Source: Robinsoniella sp.
GTDB lineage: Bacteria > Bacillota > Clostridia > Lachnospirales > Lachnospiraceae
Direction: 5' to 3'
NCBI GenBank assembly: GCA_023664735.1
Contig: JAMPFB010000005.1
Coordinates: forward strand, 1 to 64,000
DNA length: 64,000 nucleotides
Shown: positions 26,191-34,272 of the stretch, in pieces
How positions within the stretch are numbered: the stretch's first letter is position 1
Layout: every line of letters begins with the position of its first letter
Made by a program: the position numbers and the translations under genes
Notes under the pieces: generated by a model
What the model was told of the DNA's origin: nothing
Seen by the model: the letters and a program-made list of their open reading frames with translations, nothing else
The model's database searches: none

Positions 26191-28518
26191 ATGAAATGTT
26201 TGGTGTTGGCGGGAGGCAGCGGCGATGCGCTTTGGCCTCTATCCAGAAAGAATTATCCAAAGCAGTTTATCTATATGAAGGAAGGCAGGTCGTTGTTTCA
26301 GGAGGCAATTGCAAGGAACCTGCCTTTTTGTGATGAATTTTATATTGTAACCAATCAAAAGTACAAAAACATCGTAACAGGGCAGCTTCAGGCATTTCAG
26401 GGATTGAAATACCAGTGCTTTTTGGAAGAGACGGGACGGCAGACAGGACCTGCGGCAGCAGTGGTCTGTATGTGTCTGCCAAAGGAAGAGCAGGTTTTAG
26501 TAGTATCCACCGACCACATGATTGGGCAGGGAGATTATAATAAAGCTATTTTAAAAGCAGTGGAGCTTTTAAATGATTTTCATATGGTTGTCATAGGCTG
26601 CCATGATGAAATGGAAGGCGAGGCTGCAGGGGACGGGCATAACTATTTTTTGATGGATGCGCCAGAGGCTGATTATGGCAGGGCAGTAAAGTTTATGGAA
26701 CAAAAACCGAAGCCTTTTGAAACAGGCTTTGTAATGGATAGCGGCATATTCTGCATGAGGGCAGGAAGCTATCTGGAAGCAATAGCAGAAAATGAACCGA
26801 AGTTTTATGAGCAGCTTGAATCAAGGACGGAAAGGTTATACTTTTCAGGGAAGGACTTTATTATCCCATCAGCCTTCCTTCAAAACATGCCATCTATATC
26901 CATTGGGCAGGCAGTGTTTGAAAAATGGACGCAAAAGGGCAAAATAGGGCTGGTAAAAGGAGAGTTTGTCTGGTCAAGGCTGTTGAACATGGAGGTAGTA
27001 ACAAGAGTTGCAAAAGAAATTGATGTGGGACCTTCCATTTTGGAGGAGTGTGAAAATGTTTCTATAATCAATCGGGAAAAAAGCAATCTGATTATTGGAA
27101 ACGGACTTTCCGATCTGCTGGTGGTAAATACAAAGGATGCCACTTATATTTCCAAAAAGGGTGAAAGCGCCAATATTAAAGAAATTATGAACCGGCATTA
27201 TGAAGAGCAGAAGGCTTCCTTTGATGAAGGGGATATTTTTTACACTACATGGGGCATTAAAGAGACTTTAAACAGAAGTCAGGGCTATATGGTTAAAAAG
27301 CTGATTATTTTTCCGGGAAGGACTCTGTCCATGCACAGGCATGAAAAAAGAAGCGAGCACTGGTCTGTGGTAAGCGGAAAGGCAACTATAACCATGTCCG
27401 GGATTACAAAAGAATATTCCCGGAACGAGAGCATATACGTACCAATGAATACCTATCACAAAATATCCAATGAAACAGCAAAGGATTTGATTATCATTGA
27501 GGTGAGCATTGGAGAAAGTGCAGGAAGCATGGAGGAGGATCTTCTTCCGCCGGAGGAAGATGTGCTTCGTCTGTCGCCTGCCTATAAGGATTATTTATGG
27601 GGCGGAAGTCGTTTGAAAACCTTATTCCATAAAGAGTCCGGGGAAGAAATTCTGGCGGAAAGCTGGGAGCTGTCTACCCACAGCGCAGGACAAAGCACTA
27701 TCAGCCAAGGGATTTTTGCAGGACTTACCCTAAAGGAATATATAGAAAGGGCAGGAAAAAAGGTTTTAGGCTGGAAATGCGAACCCTTTGCGGAATTTCC
27801 TCTTCTTATTAAATTCATTGATGCCAAGCAGAGGCTTTCCATTCAAATCCATCCGGATGATGCTTATGCCATGAGCGTGGAAGGGGAATATGGAAAAAAT
27901 GAAATGTGGTATATCTTAGAGGCAAAAGAGGGCGCCTTTGTATATTTAGGCTTTTGCAAGGAGGTGACGGAAGCGGAATGTAGGCAGCGGATTTTGGAAG
28001 GAACCTTAGAGGAGGTGCTGAAAAAGGTGCCGGTAAAGCAGGGTGACGTAGTATTCGTGGAAGCAGGTACGATTCATGCAATCAATGAAGGCATACTTGT
28101 ATTAGAAATACAGCAAAGCTCTAATGCTACCTATCGCCTGTATGATTATAACAGACTTGATAAAAACGGAAGAAAAAGAGAGCTGCACTTGGATAAGGCA
28201 TTTGCCAATATAAAATTTGAACCCTGCAGCGGAGATACTTCGCCGGAAGGAGAGCTTGAAGTTTTCAAGACATATAAGAAACAGCTTCTGGGACAGTGCA
28301 AATATTTTTCGGCATATTTATATGAGGTGGAAGAAAGCGGCGAAATTAACTTTGACAATTCTTCCTTTTGCTCCATCATTTTTTTGAAGGGATATGGAAA
28401 GTTAGTTACTGCTAATCAGACTCTGGAATTTAAGCCGGGAGACAGTTTTTTTGTGCCAGCAGGGAAAAAAATTCTCCGAATTGAAGGAAATTCAAGTTTT
28501 GTTATAAGTCAGGTGTAG
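26191..28518 (+). CDS. Three-domain fusion: ManC-like domain, cupin, mannose-6-phosphate isomerase
   Basis: A 775-residue protein with three parts. Residues ~1-340 resemble mannose-1-phosphate guanylyltransferase, but the signature reads GGSGDALWPLSR in place of GGSGTRLWPLSR, and the YGYI, WNSG and GWNDVG-type motifs are lost, so this part is probably catalytically dead. Residues ~345-440 form a cupin like the isomerase domain of bifunctional ManC (MHRHEKRSEHWSVVSGKA). Residues ~455-775 form a type I ManA isomerase with metal-binding QIHPDD, KNEMWYIL and GTIHAI. The likely activity is fructose-6-phosphate to mannose-6-phosphate, supplying manC next door. Confidence 0.88.
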   Translation: MKCLVLAGGSGDALWPLSRKNYPKQFIYMKEGRSLFQEAIARNLPFCDEFYIVTNQKYKNIVTGQLQAFQGLKYQCFLEETGRQTGPAAAVVCMCLPKEEQVLVVSTDHMIGQGDYNKAILKAVELLNDFHMVVIGCHDEMEGEAAGDGHNYFLMDAPEADYGRAVKFMEQKPKPFETGFVMDSGIFCMRAGSYLEAIAENEPKFYEQLESRTERLYFSGKDFIIPSAFLQNMPSISIGQAVFEKWTQKGKIGLVKGEFVWSRLLNMEVVTRVAKEIDVGPSILEECENVSIINREKSNLIIGNGLSDLLVVNTKDATYISKKGESANIKEIMNRHYEEQKASFDEGDIFYTTWGIKETLNRSQGYMVKKLIIFPGRTLSMHRHEKRSEHWSVVSGKATITMSGITKEYSRNESIYVPMNTYHKISNETAKDLIIIEVSIGESAGSMEEDLLPPEEDVLRLSPAYKDYLWGGSRLKTLFHKESGEEILAESWELSTHSAGQSTISQGIFAGLTLKEYIERAGKKVLGWKCEPFAEFPLLIKFIDAKQRLSIQIHPDDAYAMSVEGEYGKNEMWYILEAKEGAFVYLGFCKEVTEAECRQRILEGTLEEVLKKVPVKQGDVVFVEAGTIHAINEGILVLEIQQSSNATYRLYDYNRLDKNGRKRELHLDKAFANIKFEPCSGDTSPEGELEVFKTYKKQLLGQCKYFSAYLYEVEESGEINFDNSSFCSIIFLKGYGKLVTANQTLEFKPGDSFFVPAGKKILRIEGNSSFVISQV

Positions 28519-28712
28519 AAAAACGCATAAAAAAGACAAGTAGCGACAAGAAACGTTAACAAATTTAGAAAATATTAAAAAAATTGTGATTTTTTTCGAT
28601 TAAACTAATGACAAAATGTATGAAGAATGGTACTCTATTTTCATAACCGTACAAAATAATTAAATATTCAACGGCAAACAGGGAAAATTGCCAGAGGGGA
28701 GAATGGTATAAC

Positions 28713-29087
28713 ATGAAGTATCAAATGGAAATGGAAAAGTATGTGACCAAGATCATGCTGGAGCTTGGAGTGCCTGCACACTTAAAGGGATATCATTATT
28801 TAAGGAAAGCAATCCTGCTTTCGGAAAATGATATGGAGGTTGTCAGCAGCGTAACAAAGCTTCTGTATCCTGAAATAGCAAAGTGCTTTCAGACTACGGA
28901 TCAAAAGGTGGAAAGAGCAATTCGGAATGCCATTGAGGTATCGTGGACAAGAGGGAATATGCGTACCGTAGAGGAGCTATTTGGTTATTCTGCCAGAACA
29001 GGGAAGGGCAGACCAACCAATAGCGAATATATAGCAAGAATTGCGGATAAGATTCATTTGGATTTTAAGCAGCAGGAAATTGCATAA
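28713..29087 (+). CDS. Stand-alone Spo0A-type DNA-binding protein
   Basis: A 124-residue protein corresponding almost entirely to the C-terminal DNA-binding domain of Spo0A (LGVPAHLKGYHYLRKAI, VERAIRNAIEVSWTRG, GRPTNSEYIARIADK). There is no receiver domain, so it cannot be switched by the sporulation phosphorelay in the usual way. It may bind 0A-like boxes constitutively or under transcriptional control. GAGGGGAG precedes the ATG, and a terminator directly follows the gene. Its position between the fucose operon and the secreted amidase/DUF6603 island makes it a candidate regulator of either. Confidence 0.88.
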   Translation: MKYQMEMEKYVTKIMLELGVPAHLKGYHYLRKAILLSENDMEVVSSVTKLLYPEIAKCFQTTDQKVERAIRNAIEVSWTRGNMRTVEELFGYSARTGKGRPTNSEYIARIADKIHLDFKQQEIA

Positions 29088-29100
29088 GCATGTATACAAG

Positions 29101-29138
29101 GAACTCTTAGGTTGCGGTTAGCCTGAGAGTTCTTTTTT
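29101..29138 (+). terminator. Rho-independent terminator after the Spo0A-like gene
   Basis: GAACTCTTAGG (29101-29111) pairs with CCTGAGAGTTC (29122-29132), with one G-U pair, and a run of six T residues follows. Hairpin C starts 5 bp later. Confidence 0.88.
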
Positions 29139-29143
29139 CGTAG

Positions 29144-29341
29144 CAATTCAGCCCACAGGAAGGAGCCAGAGCGGGTTTTACCCAGAGAATGTTTTCTACG
29201 TCGCCACGCTTTCGCTCTATAAAAACGCAACAGTGCTAAGCTCGAAAATACCTCGCTAAGCGCTGGCGTTTTTATAAGGGCTCCTTTAGAAAACATTCTC
29301 TAGGTAAAACCCGCTCTGGCTCCTTCCTGTGGGCTGAATTG
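29144..29341 (-). repeat. Long hairpin element C (55-bp arms, core family 1)
   Basis: Arms at 29144-29198 and 29287-29341 are 55 bp with one mismatch. The outer end (CAATTCAGCCCACAGG) and inner end (ATGTTTTCTA) match copy A. The middle (AAGGAGCCAGAGCGGGTTTT) is different but exactly mirrored. The core is in the copy A orientation and nearly identical to it. It sits in the 411-bp gap after the Spo0A-like gene, which also holds a terminator and the amidase promoter. Confidence 0.93.
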
Positions 29342-29405
29342 TTGCTTTTTTTCGAGAAATTTTCCTAAGATTTCCTTAATTTCTCCTAATTCCAGTATTA
29401 GGCAC

Positions 29406-29435
29406 TTGAAATACTAAGAGTTAGTCATGTATAAT
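29406..29435 (+). promoter_or_regulatory. Probable promoter of the amidase gene
   Basis: TTGAAA (29406-29411) and TATAAT (29430-29435) are separated by 18 bp and lie about 63 bp upstream of the amidase ATG. The leader after them is very AT-rich. Confidence 0.65.
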
Positions 29436-29498
29436 TTGAAAAAATGAAATTATTTTTTTACAATTTTTTTATTTTATTAAGATGTAAAGGAGAATATC

Positions 29499-32400
29499 AT
29501 GAAAGCATTTTGGAAAAGAGGAATTTCAATCTTTTTAGCGGCGCTTATGATGATACAGGTGCCTGCTATGCCTGTGGTGCAGGCACAGACCATATCGGAA
29601 AATGATGTGGAAGATCAAGAGATCATTTTGGAGGAGATGACAGAGGATATTTCTGATGGAAATGACGGAGAAGAAATAGCTGTCAGTGAAAATACAGCAG
29701 AAGAAGAGGAAGATTTTCCAGATGTGGATACGGTAAGTGAAAATACCATAGAAGCCACCCTGCTTAACTGGGTCTATGTGGAGAAGCCATATATAAAGAC
29801 TCCTGATACTCAGAATATTCTCATAAGCATTGGCAATGAGGAAACTGACATTATAGAAGGCTCTCTTACCTATGAAAATACAGCGACAAACGAAAAATTT
29901 GAAATGAAGGCTTCCAAAGCGGAAGGAACTGCTTTTGGAGACAGCCTGTTTTTTTCAAAGGAATTTGCAGCCCTGAATGAAAAGGGAATTTATAAACTGT
30001 TGGAGGTTTCTTACAGGACTGATAATGAACAGCAGGTAATCGACCTTGCAAATACTGCAGGCATTCAGGCATTCTTTGGAGTGGAAGAAGAAGTCATTGC
30101 TTCGGATGAACGAATGGAGATTTCTACGGAAATCGTTACCATAGATGAAAATGGACAGGAAACGAAAGCAGACTCCATAGAAAGTGCAATTGAAGCGGCA
30201 CAGGCAGAAACAGTTACCTCAAGAAGCGCTTCTCTTTATGCAAGGGCAGGGGCAAAGAAGGACATGGTCATTGTATTAGATCCGGGACATGACAATACCC
30301 ATGCAGGAGCCAGAGGAAACGGATTGAAGGAAGAGGAGCTGACATTTAAAATTGCAAGCTATTGTAAGGAACAGCTGGAAACCTATTCCGGTGTGACTGT
30401 ATACCTTACAAGGACAGGCTATGCTTGTCCTTATCCCGGAACGTCTTCTACAGAATGTAATTTAAAACGTGTGGAAGCAGCAAAGAAGGTAGGCGCAGAT
30501 GTATTTGTCAGCATCCATCTGAACACATCTCCGGCTTCCAGTGCAAGCGGAGCGGAAGTTTATTATCCAAACTCCAGCTACAACAGCGAAATTGGCGCAG
30601 AAGGAAAAGGGCTTGCAACTGAGATACAGAAAAAGCTGGCAGCTATCGGATTGGCTAACAGAGGAATCAAAATCAGAAATTCAGAAGATAACTCATTGTA
30701 TCCGGATGGTTCCTTAGCGGATTATTATGGAGTTATTAAAAACAGTAAATTAAACGGATTTCCGGGAATCATTATTGAGCATGCTTTCCTGACAAACAGC
30801 TCGGATGCCGGGTTGCTTTCCACAGAAGCAGGACTAAAGAAGCTTGGAAAAGCAGATGCAGATGGCATTGCAGAATATTATAAGTTGGGTGAGGGTGGAA
30901 GCGAAGAACCGGAAGTGGAATTTTCAAGCGGCAAATTATCCATTATTGATAAGGATCTGGCAGCCGGTACATTTACGGCGCACATTGTGGATGTGGAGCC
31001 CTATGAAGAAGTAAGCAAAGTAGTATTTAAGGTATGGACAAAAGCAGATAAAAGCGATTTGAAATCCTATAAGGCAGTAGATATGGAAGATGGCAGCTTT
31101 GAGGCTTCTATCAGCGCTGCAAAGCATAATAAAGCAGAAGGAAAATATTATGTATATGCTTATGCAGTGGACGAAGAAAATAGAGAGCAGCTGTTAAAGA
31201 AAACCAGCGTTATGCTTACTCCTTCTTTTACTGATGTATCGGTTAGCAGGAAGGTTACCGGAGATAAGTCCCAGTATTACAAAGTGACAGTAAGCGGGCT
31301 GGAAGAAGCGCAAAAGGTAAACCTCCGGCTTTGGTACAACAAATCCGGTTCCAATTCGGCAGTTACTTATAAAGCAAAGAAAACCTCTTCAGGGGACTGG
31401 TATTATAATATTCCTTTAAGCAAAATGCCCAAGGAAGGAAAATATAAGCTGGAAATCAAGGCTACGGCTGCTTATGGTACAGAAAAGAGCGTGAAAACGG
31501 TATCTTTTACTTATAAGCGCAGTGCAACGGTTTCCGTGGCAAAGACAAGCAATACCCAGAAGAAATTTAAAGTAAGACTGGAAGGAATGGGATATGCAAA
31601 AAAGGTAAGCTTTCAGGTATGGAGTAAAACCGGCGGAAAGGATGACCTTAAAACTTACAAGGGAAAGAAAGGTTCAGATGGCACATGGGCATATAACATT
31701 CCGATTAACAAGCATAAAACGGCAGGAACCTATTATGTAGTGGCGGTGGCACAGGTAGAAAATGAAACGGTGACCTTTGCAAAGAAGAGCTTTAAGGTTA
31801 CCGGACCAAGCGCCCAATCAGTAAAGCTTCAAAATCAGGACACGCAGGCTCTGACCTTTGATGCAGTGGTGTCCGGTATCTATTCACCGGCGGGATTTAG
31901 TAAAAAGGTAGAATATGCAGTTTGGTGTAAGTCGGATAAAAGCGATAAAAAGACCTATAAGGCAAAGGTAAAAAAAGACGGAACAAGTAAGATTACCGTA
32001 AATGTAAAAAATCATAAAAACAACCTTGGTACCTATAAAGTACAGGTAACGCTTATCGATGATAATGGCATTAAGACTACGCTTGCCACGAAGAAGATAA
32101 ATGTCACTAAATCCAAGAAGAATACAAAAAATTACCCAATCATGGGTACTTCCGAGACGGATTTGGATCAAATGGTAGCATACTTTGAGGACAATGCGGA
32201 ATATCCGGAGTTTTATGAGGATTCCGATGCACCTACCATAGAAGCATTTTGCAAGCTGTATTTGTCAGAGAGCAAGGCAGAAGGGGTTAAGGCAGAGGTT
32301 GCTTTTATTCAGGCAATGAAGGAAACCAACTTTTTAAAATATGGAGGAGATGTGGACATTTCCCAATATAACTTTGCAGGGCTTGGAGCCACCGGAGGCG

Positions 32401-32654
32401 GCGCCTCCGGCGCCTCCTTTGAAAGCGTAAAAATCGGTATTCGTGCTCAGGTGCAGCATCTAAAAGCATATGCTACTACCGAGCCATTGAACAAAGCCTG
32501 TGTTGATGACAGGTATTCTCTTGTGACAAAGGGCTGTGCCCCTTATGTGCAATGGCTGGGCACTAACGAAAACCCCACAGGAAAGGGCTGGGCAACAGAT
32601 CCGGGATATGGCAATGATATAGTAAAAAGGATTGCAGATTTAAAGACATATTAA
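29499..32654 (+). CDS. Secreted N-acetylmuramoyl-L-alanine amidase with glucosaminidase domain
   Basis: A 1051-residue secreted cell-wall hydrolase. The signal peptide spans about residues 1-30 (FLAALMMIQVPAMPVVQAQ) and an acidic linker follows. An Amidase_3 domain lies at about 253-460 with zinc ligands in DPGHD (His264), KEEEL and SIHLN (His340), and the catalytic glutamate in EHAF (Glu427). Several GBS Bsp-like wall-associated repeats (about 470-890) contain recurring LRLWYNKSG or FQVWSKTGG type segments. The C-terminal ~130 residues resemble an endo-N-acetylglucosaminidase (VAFIQAMKETNFLKYGG). Two cleavage activities suggest a role in cell separation or wall opening. AAAGGAG precedes the ATG, and a strong terminator follows. 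Confidence 0.9.
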   Translation: MKAFWKRGISIFLAALMMIQVPAMPVVQAQTISENDVEDQEIILEEMTEDISDGNDGEEIAVSENTAEEEEDFPDVDTVSENTIEATLLNWVYVEKPYIKTPDTQNILISIGNEETDIIEGSLTYENTATNEKFEMKASKAEGTAFGDSLFFSKEFAALNEKGIYKLLEVSYRTDNEQQVIDLANTAGIQAFFGVEEEVIASDERMEISTEIVTIDENGQETKADSIESAIEAAQAETVTSRSASLYARAGAKKDMVIVLDPGHDNTHAGARGNGLKEEELTFKIASYCKEQLETYSGVTVYLTRTGYACPYPGTSSTECNLKRVEAAKKVGADVFVSIHLNTSPASSASGAEVYYPNSSYNSEIGAEGKGLATEIQKKLAAIGLANRGIKIRNSEDNSLYPDGSLADYYGVIKNSKLNGFPGIIIEHAFLTNSSDAGLLSTEAGLKKLGKADADGIAEYYKLGEGGSEEPEVEFSSGKLSIIDKDLAAGTFTAHIVDVEPYEEVSKVVFKVWTKADKSDLKSYKAVDMEDGSFEASISAAKHNKAEGKYYVYAYAVDEENREQLLKKTSVMLTPSFTDVSVSRKVTGDKSQYYKVTVSGLEEAQKVNLRLWYNKSGSNSAVTYKAKKTSSGDWYYNIPLSKMPKEGKYKLEIKATAAYGTEKSVKTVSFTYKRSATVSVAKTSNTQKKFKVRLEGMGYAKKVSFQVWSKTGGKDDLKTYKGKKGSDGTWAYNIPINKHKTAGTYYVVAVAQVENETVTFAKKSFKVTGPSAQSVKLQNQDTQALTFDAVVSGIYSPAGFSKKVEYAVWCKSDKSDKKTYKAKVKKDGTSKITVNVKNHKNNLGTYKVQVTLIDDNGIKTTLATKKINVTKSKKNTKNYPIMGTSETDLDQMVAYFEDNAEYPEFYEDSDAPTIEAFCKLYLSESKAEGVKAEVAFIQAMKETNFLKYGGDVDISQYNFAGLGATGGGASGASFESVKIGIRAQVQHLKAYATTEPLNKACVDDRYSLVTKGCAPYVQWLGTNENPTGKGWATDPGYGNDIVKRIADLKTY

Positions 32655-32710
32655 AAATCGTTTTTGGAAAATTTTCCAAAATGCAGTGTGGAAAGATACA
32701 TGGGAATGTG

Positions 32711-32748
32711 AGGCAGTTCATTGTGAAAGCAATGAGCTGTCTTTTTTT
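32711..32748 (+). terminator. Rho-independent terminator after the amidase gene
   Basis: AGGCAGTTCATTG (32711-32723) pairs with CAATGAGCTGTCT (32730-32742) over 13 bp with two G-U pairs, followed by a T-run. Confidence 0.88.
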
Positions 32749-32880
32749 ATATGATAACATAAGCAACTTCGTTATATTTATAAATTAGGACGAAGATTTA
32801 CCAAAGAATGACAAAATTTTGCAAAATAAAGAAAGCTTTGCTAAGTTGATGTTTAAAAGAACGAAGGAGGAAAAGTCTTC

Positions 32881-33600
32881 ATGGAAATTGTAGTAGTTTC
32901 AAAATCAAAGCTGCTAAACAAAGAATTTATACCAATGATTGATCAGATTCTTTACCAGAAGAAAATAAGAAAGCTGAGCCTGTATGATCAGGTAATTGAT
33001 TTTGAAAATATAAAAGAATTGCCGCCTCATGAAAATTACTTATTTTTTCTTGATGTACAAAAGGAGTCCACTGCCGCTGCAATAGATATGTCGGAACTGA
33101 TAATGAAGCTGTTTCCAAGCTGCAATCTGGCGCTTCTTGTGGACAACAGCATCAATATACAAAATATGGTCAATGCCCTTGGAATGATAAACGGAATCAT
33201 AAATTTTCAATGGGAGTGGAAGGAGCAGCTAGCAGATATCTTAAAAACGGTAGCGGATAAAATGGAAAAGCTTTGCAGGGGAATCCTGATTTTTCACTAT
33301 AACATAGACAGGCTGATTCCCTATGAGGATATTTATTACATAGAAACAATCAAGTCCACCCATTGCTGTATGATTCGCCATAAGCAGGGAACTGAAAAGC
33401 TGCGGGCAAATATAAAGGATTTAATCGTAAAGTTAGACGGCAGGTTTGAAATCGTTCATGCTTCTACCATTGCGAATCTGTCTCTTGTAAAGAAAATAGA
33501 CAGAAAAAGCAGGAGCCTGTATTTTACAGACGAGGTAAACTGCGGCTATTCCAATGCATGTGCAAAAAAAATCAGAAGCAGGCTGCAGGAGCTAGTATAG
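32881..33600 (+). CDS. LytTR-type transcriptional regulator with atypical receiver-like domain
   Basis: A 239-residue protein. The C-terminal ~105 residues form a LytTR DNA-binding domain (FHYNIDRLIPYEDIYYIET, FEIVHASTIANLSLVKKID). The N-terminal ~125 residues have the size of a response-regulator receiver, with a possible phospho-acceptor in YLFFLDVQ, but the usual acidic pair near the N-terminus is replaced by VVVSKSK. It may therefore be phosphorylation-independent. No histidine kinase is adjacent. AAGGAGG precedes the ATG. It ends 31 bp before a near-consensus promoter for the protease/DUF6603 island, so it is a likely local regulator. Confidence 0.82.
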   Translation: MEIVVVSKSKLLNKEFIPMIDQILYQKKIRKLSLYDQVIDFENIKELPPHENYLFFLDVQKESTAAAIDMSELIMKLFPSCNLALLVDNSINIQNMVNALGMINGIINFQWEWKEQLADILKTVADKMEKLCRGILIFHYNIDRLIPYEDIYYIETIKSTHCCMIRHKQGTEKLRANIKDLIVKLDGRFEIVHASTIANLSLVKKIDRKSRSLYFTDEVNCGYSNACAKKIRSRLQELV

Positions 33601-33630
33601 GGAAAAAAATAACAAAAATAGGACATTTTT

Positions 33631-33659
33631 TTGATTTTGTGAATTTGCGGTTGTATAGT
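33631..33659 (+). promoter_or_regulatory. Promoter of the papain-like protease/DUF6603 island
   Basis: TTGATT (33631-33636) and TATAGT (33654-33659), with 17 bp between them, lie 55 bp upstream of the protease ATG. It is the only strong promoter I see at the head of the island. Confidence 0.72.
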
Positions 33660-33714
33660 GCAAAATACATACTGCAGGATGTAATAAAAATGAAACAAGA
33701 AAGGAAAGAAAACT

Positions 33715-34224
33715 ATGAACAAAGAACTTCCAATTAACAAACAAAATATTTTTGTAAAGCAGCAGGGTCCTTATGAATGCTGGTATGCCTGCTATCTGAT
33801 GGTACTGCAATATATGCGGAATGTAAGATTGAACTATGATGCGGAAAAAGCAACTGTTCGGAATAGTGAAACTTATAAAAATTATCTGGCTATCGATCCA
33901 GATGCTAATCCATTTCGCGATGGTGCAGGGGATGATTTCCTGATAGGGATTTTAAATGATCAGGGGTATCAGTTTACGAGATACACTGCCGAAAATACCC
34001 CTCAAATGGCAAATCGCATAGAGGAAAGTTTCAATAAAAACAAGCCGGTAATCTTAGGGTTTAACAGAGGAACGGAGGGCGGACATTTCGTATTTGTATA
34101 TGGTATTTCCGGTGATGTGTCCACAGGCTGGCAATTGACCTATTTGGATCCGGAAGTGGATATAAACAATTGCGTAAAGACGGTGGCTTTATCTGATCCG
34201 TCTATTGCAAGTATTTTAATTTAA
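33715..34224 (+). CDS. Papain-like cysteine protease (AvrRpt2/C39-like fold)
   Basis: A 169-residue protein. QQGPYECWYACYLMVLQY places a glutamine (16-17) before the putative nucleophile Cys22. GGHFVFVYG gives His124 and TYLDPE gives Asp145, in the order of a papain-like catalytic triad. The size and the CW..AC motif resemble the papain-like AvrRpt2 family and, more loosely, C39 bacteriocin-processing peptidases. No signal peptide is visible. As first gene of the island, it could process or mature the large downstream proteins, or be a delivered effector. Substrate unknown. AGGAAAG precedes the ATG. Confidence 0.72.
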   Translation: MNKELPINKQNIFVKQQGPYECWYACYLMVLQYMRNVRLNYDAEKATVRNSETYKNYLAIDPDANPFRDGAGDDFLIGILNDQGYQFTRYTAENTPQMANRIEESFNKNKPVILGFNRGTEGGHFVFVYGISGDVSTGWQLTYLDPEVDINNCVKTVALSDPSIASILI

Positions 34225-34272
34225 ACAGGAGCACAGCAATACAAAAACACCCGGAAAAATGGAGTAAAAAGT

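Noticed and set aside
17781..29296. Small frames inside hairpins A, B and C that give almost the same peptide (ending near RFYRAKAWRRRKH)
   Set aside because: They follow the inverted-repeat structure, have no consistent ribosome site, and occur only because the core is repeated. The conservation is at the DNA or RNA level.
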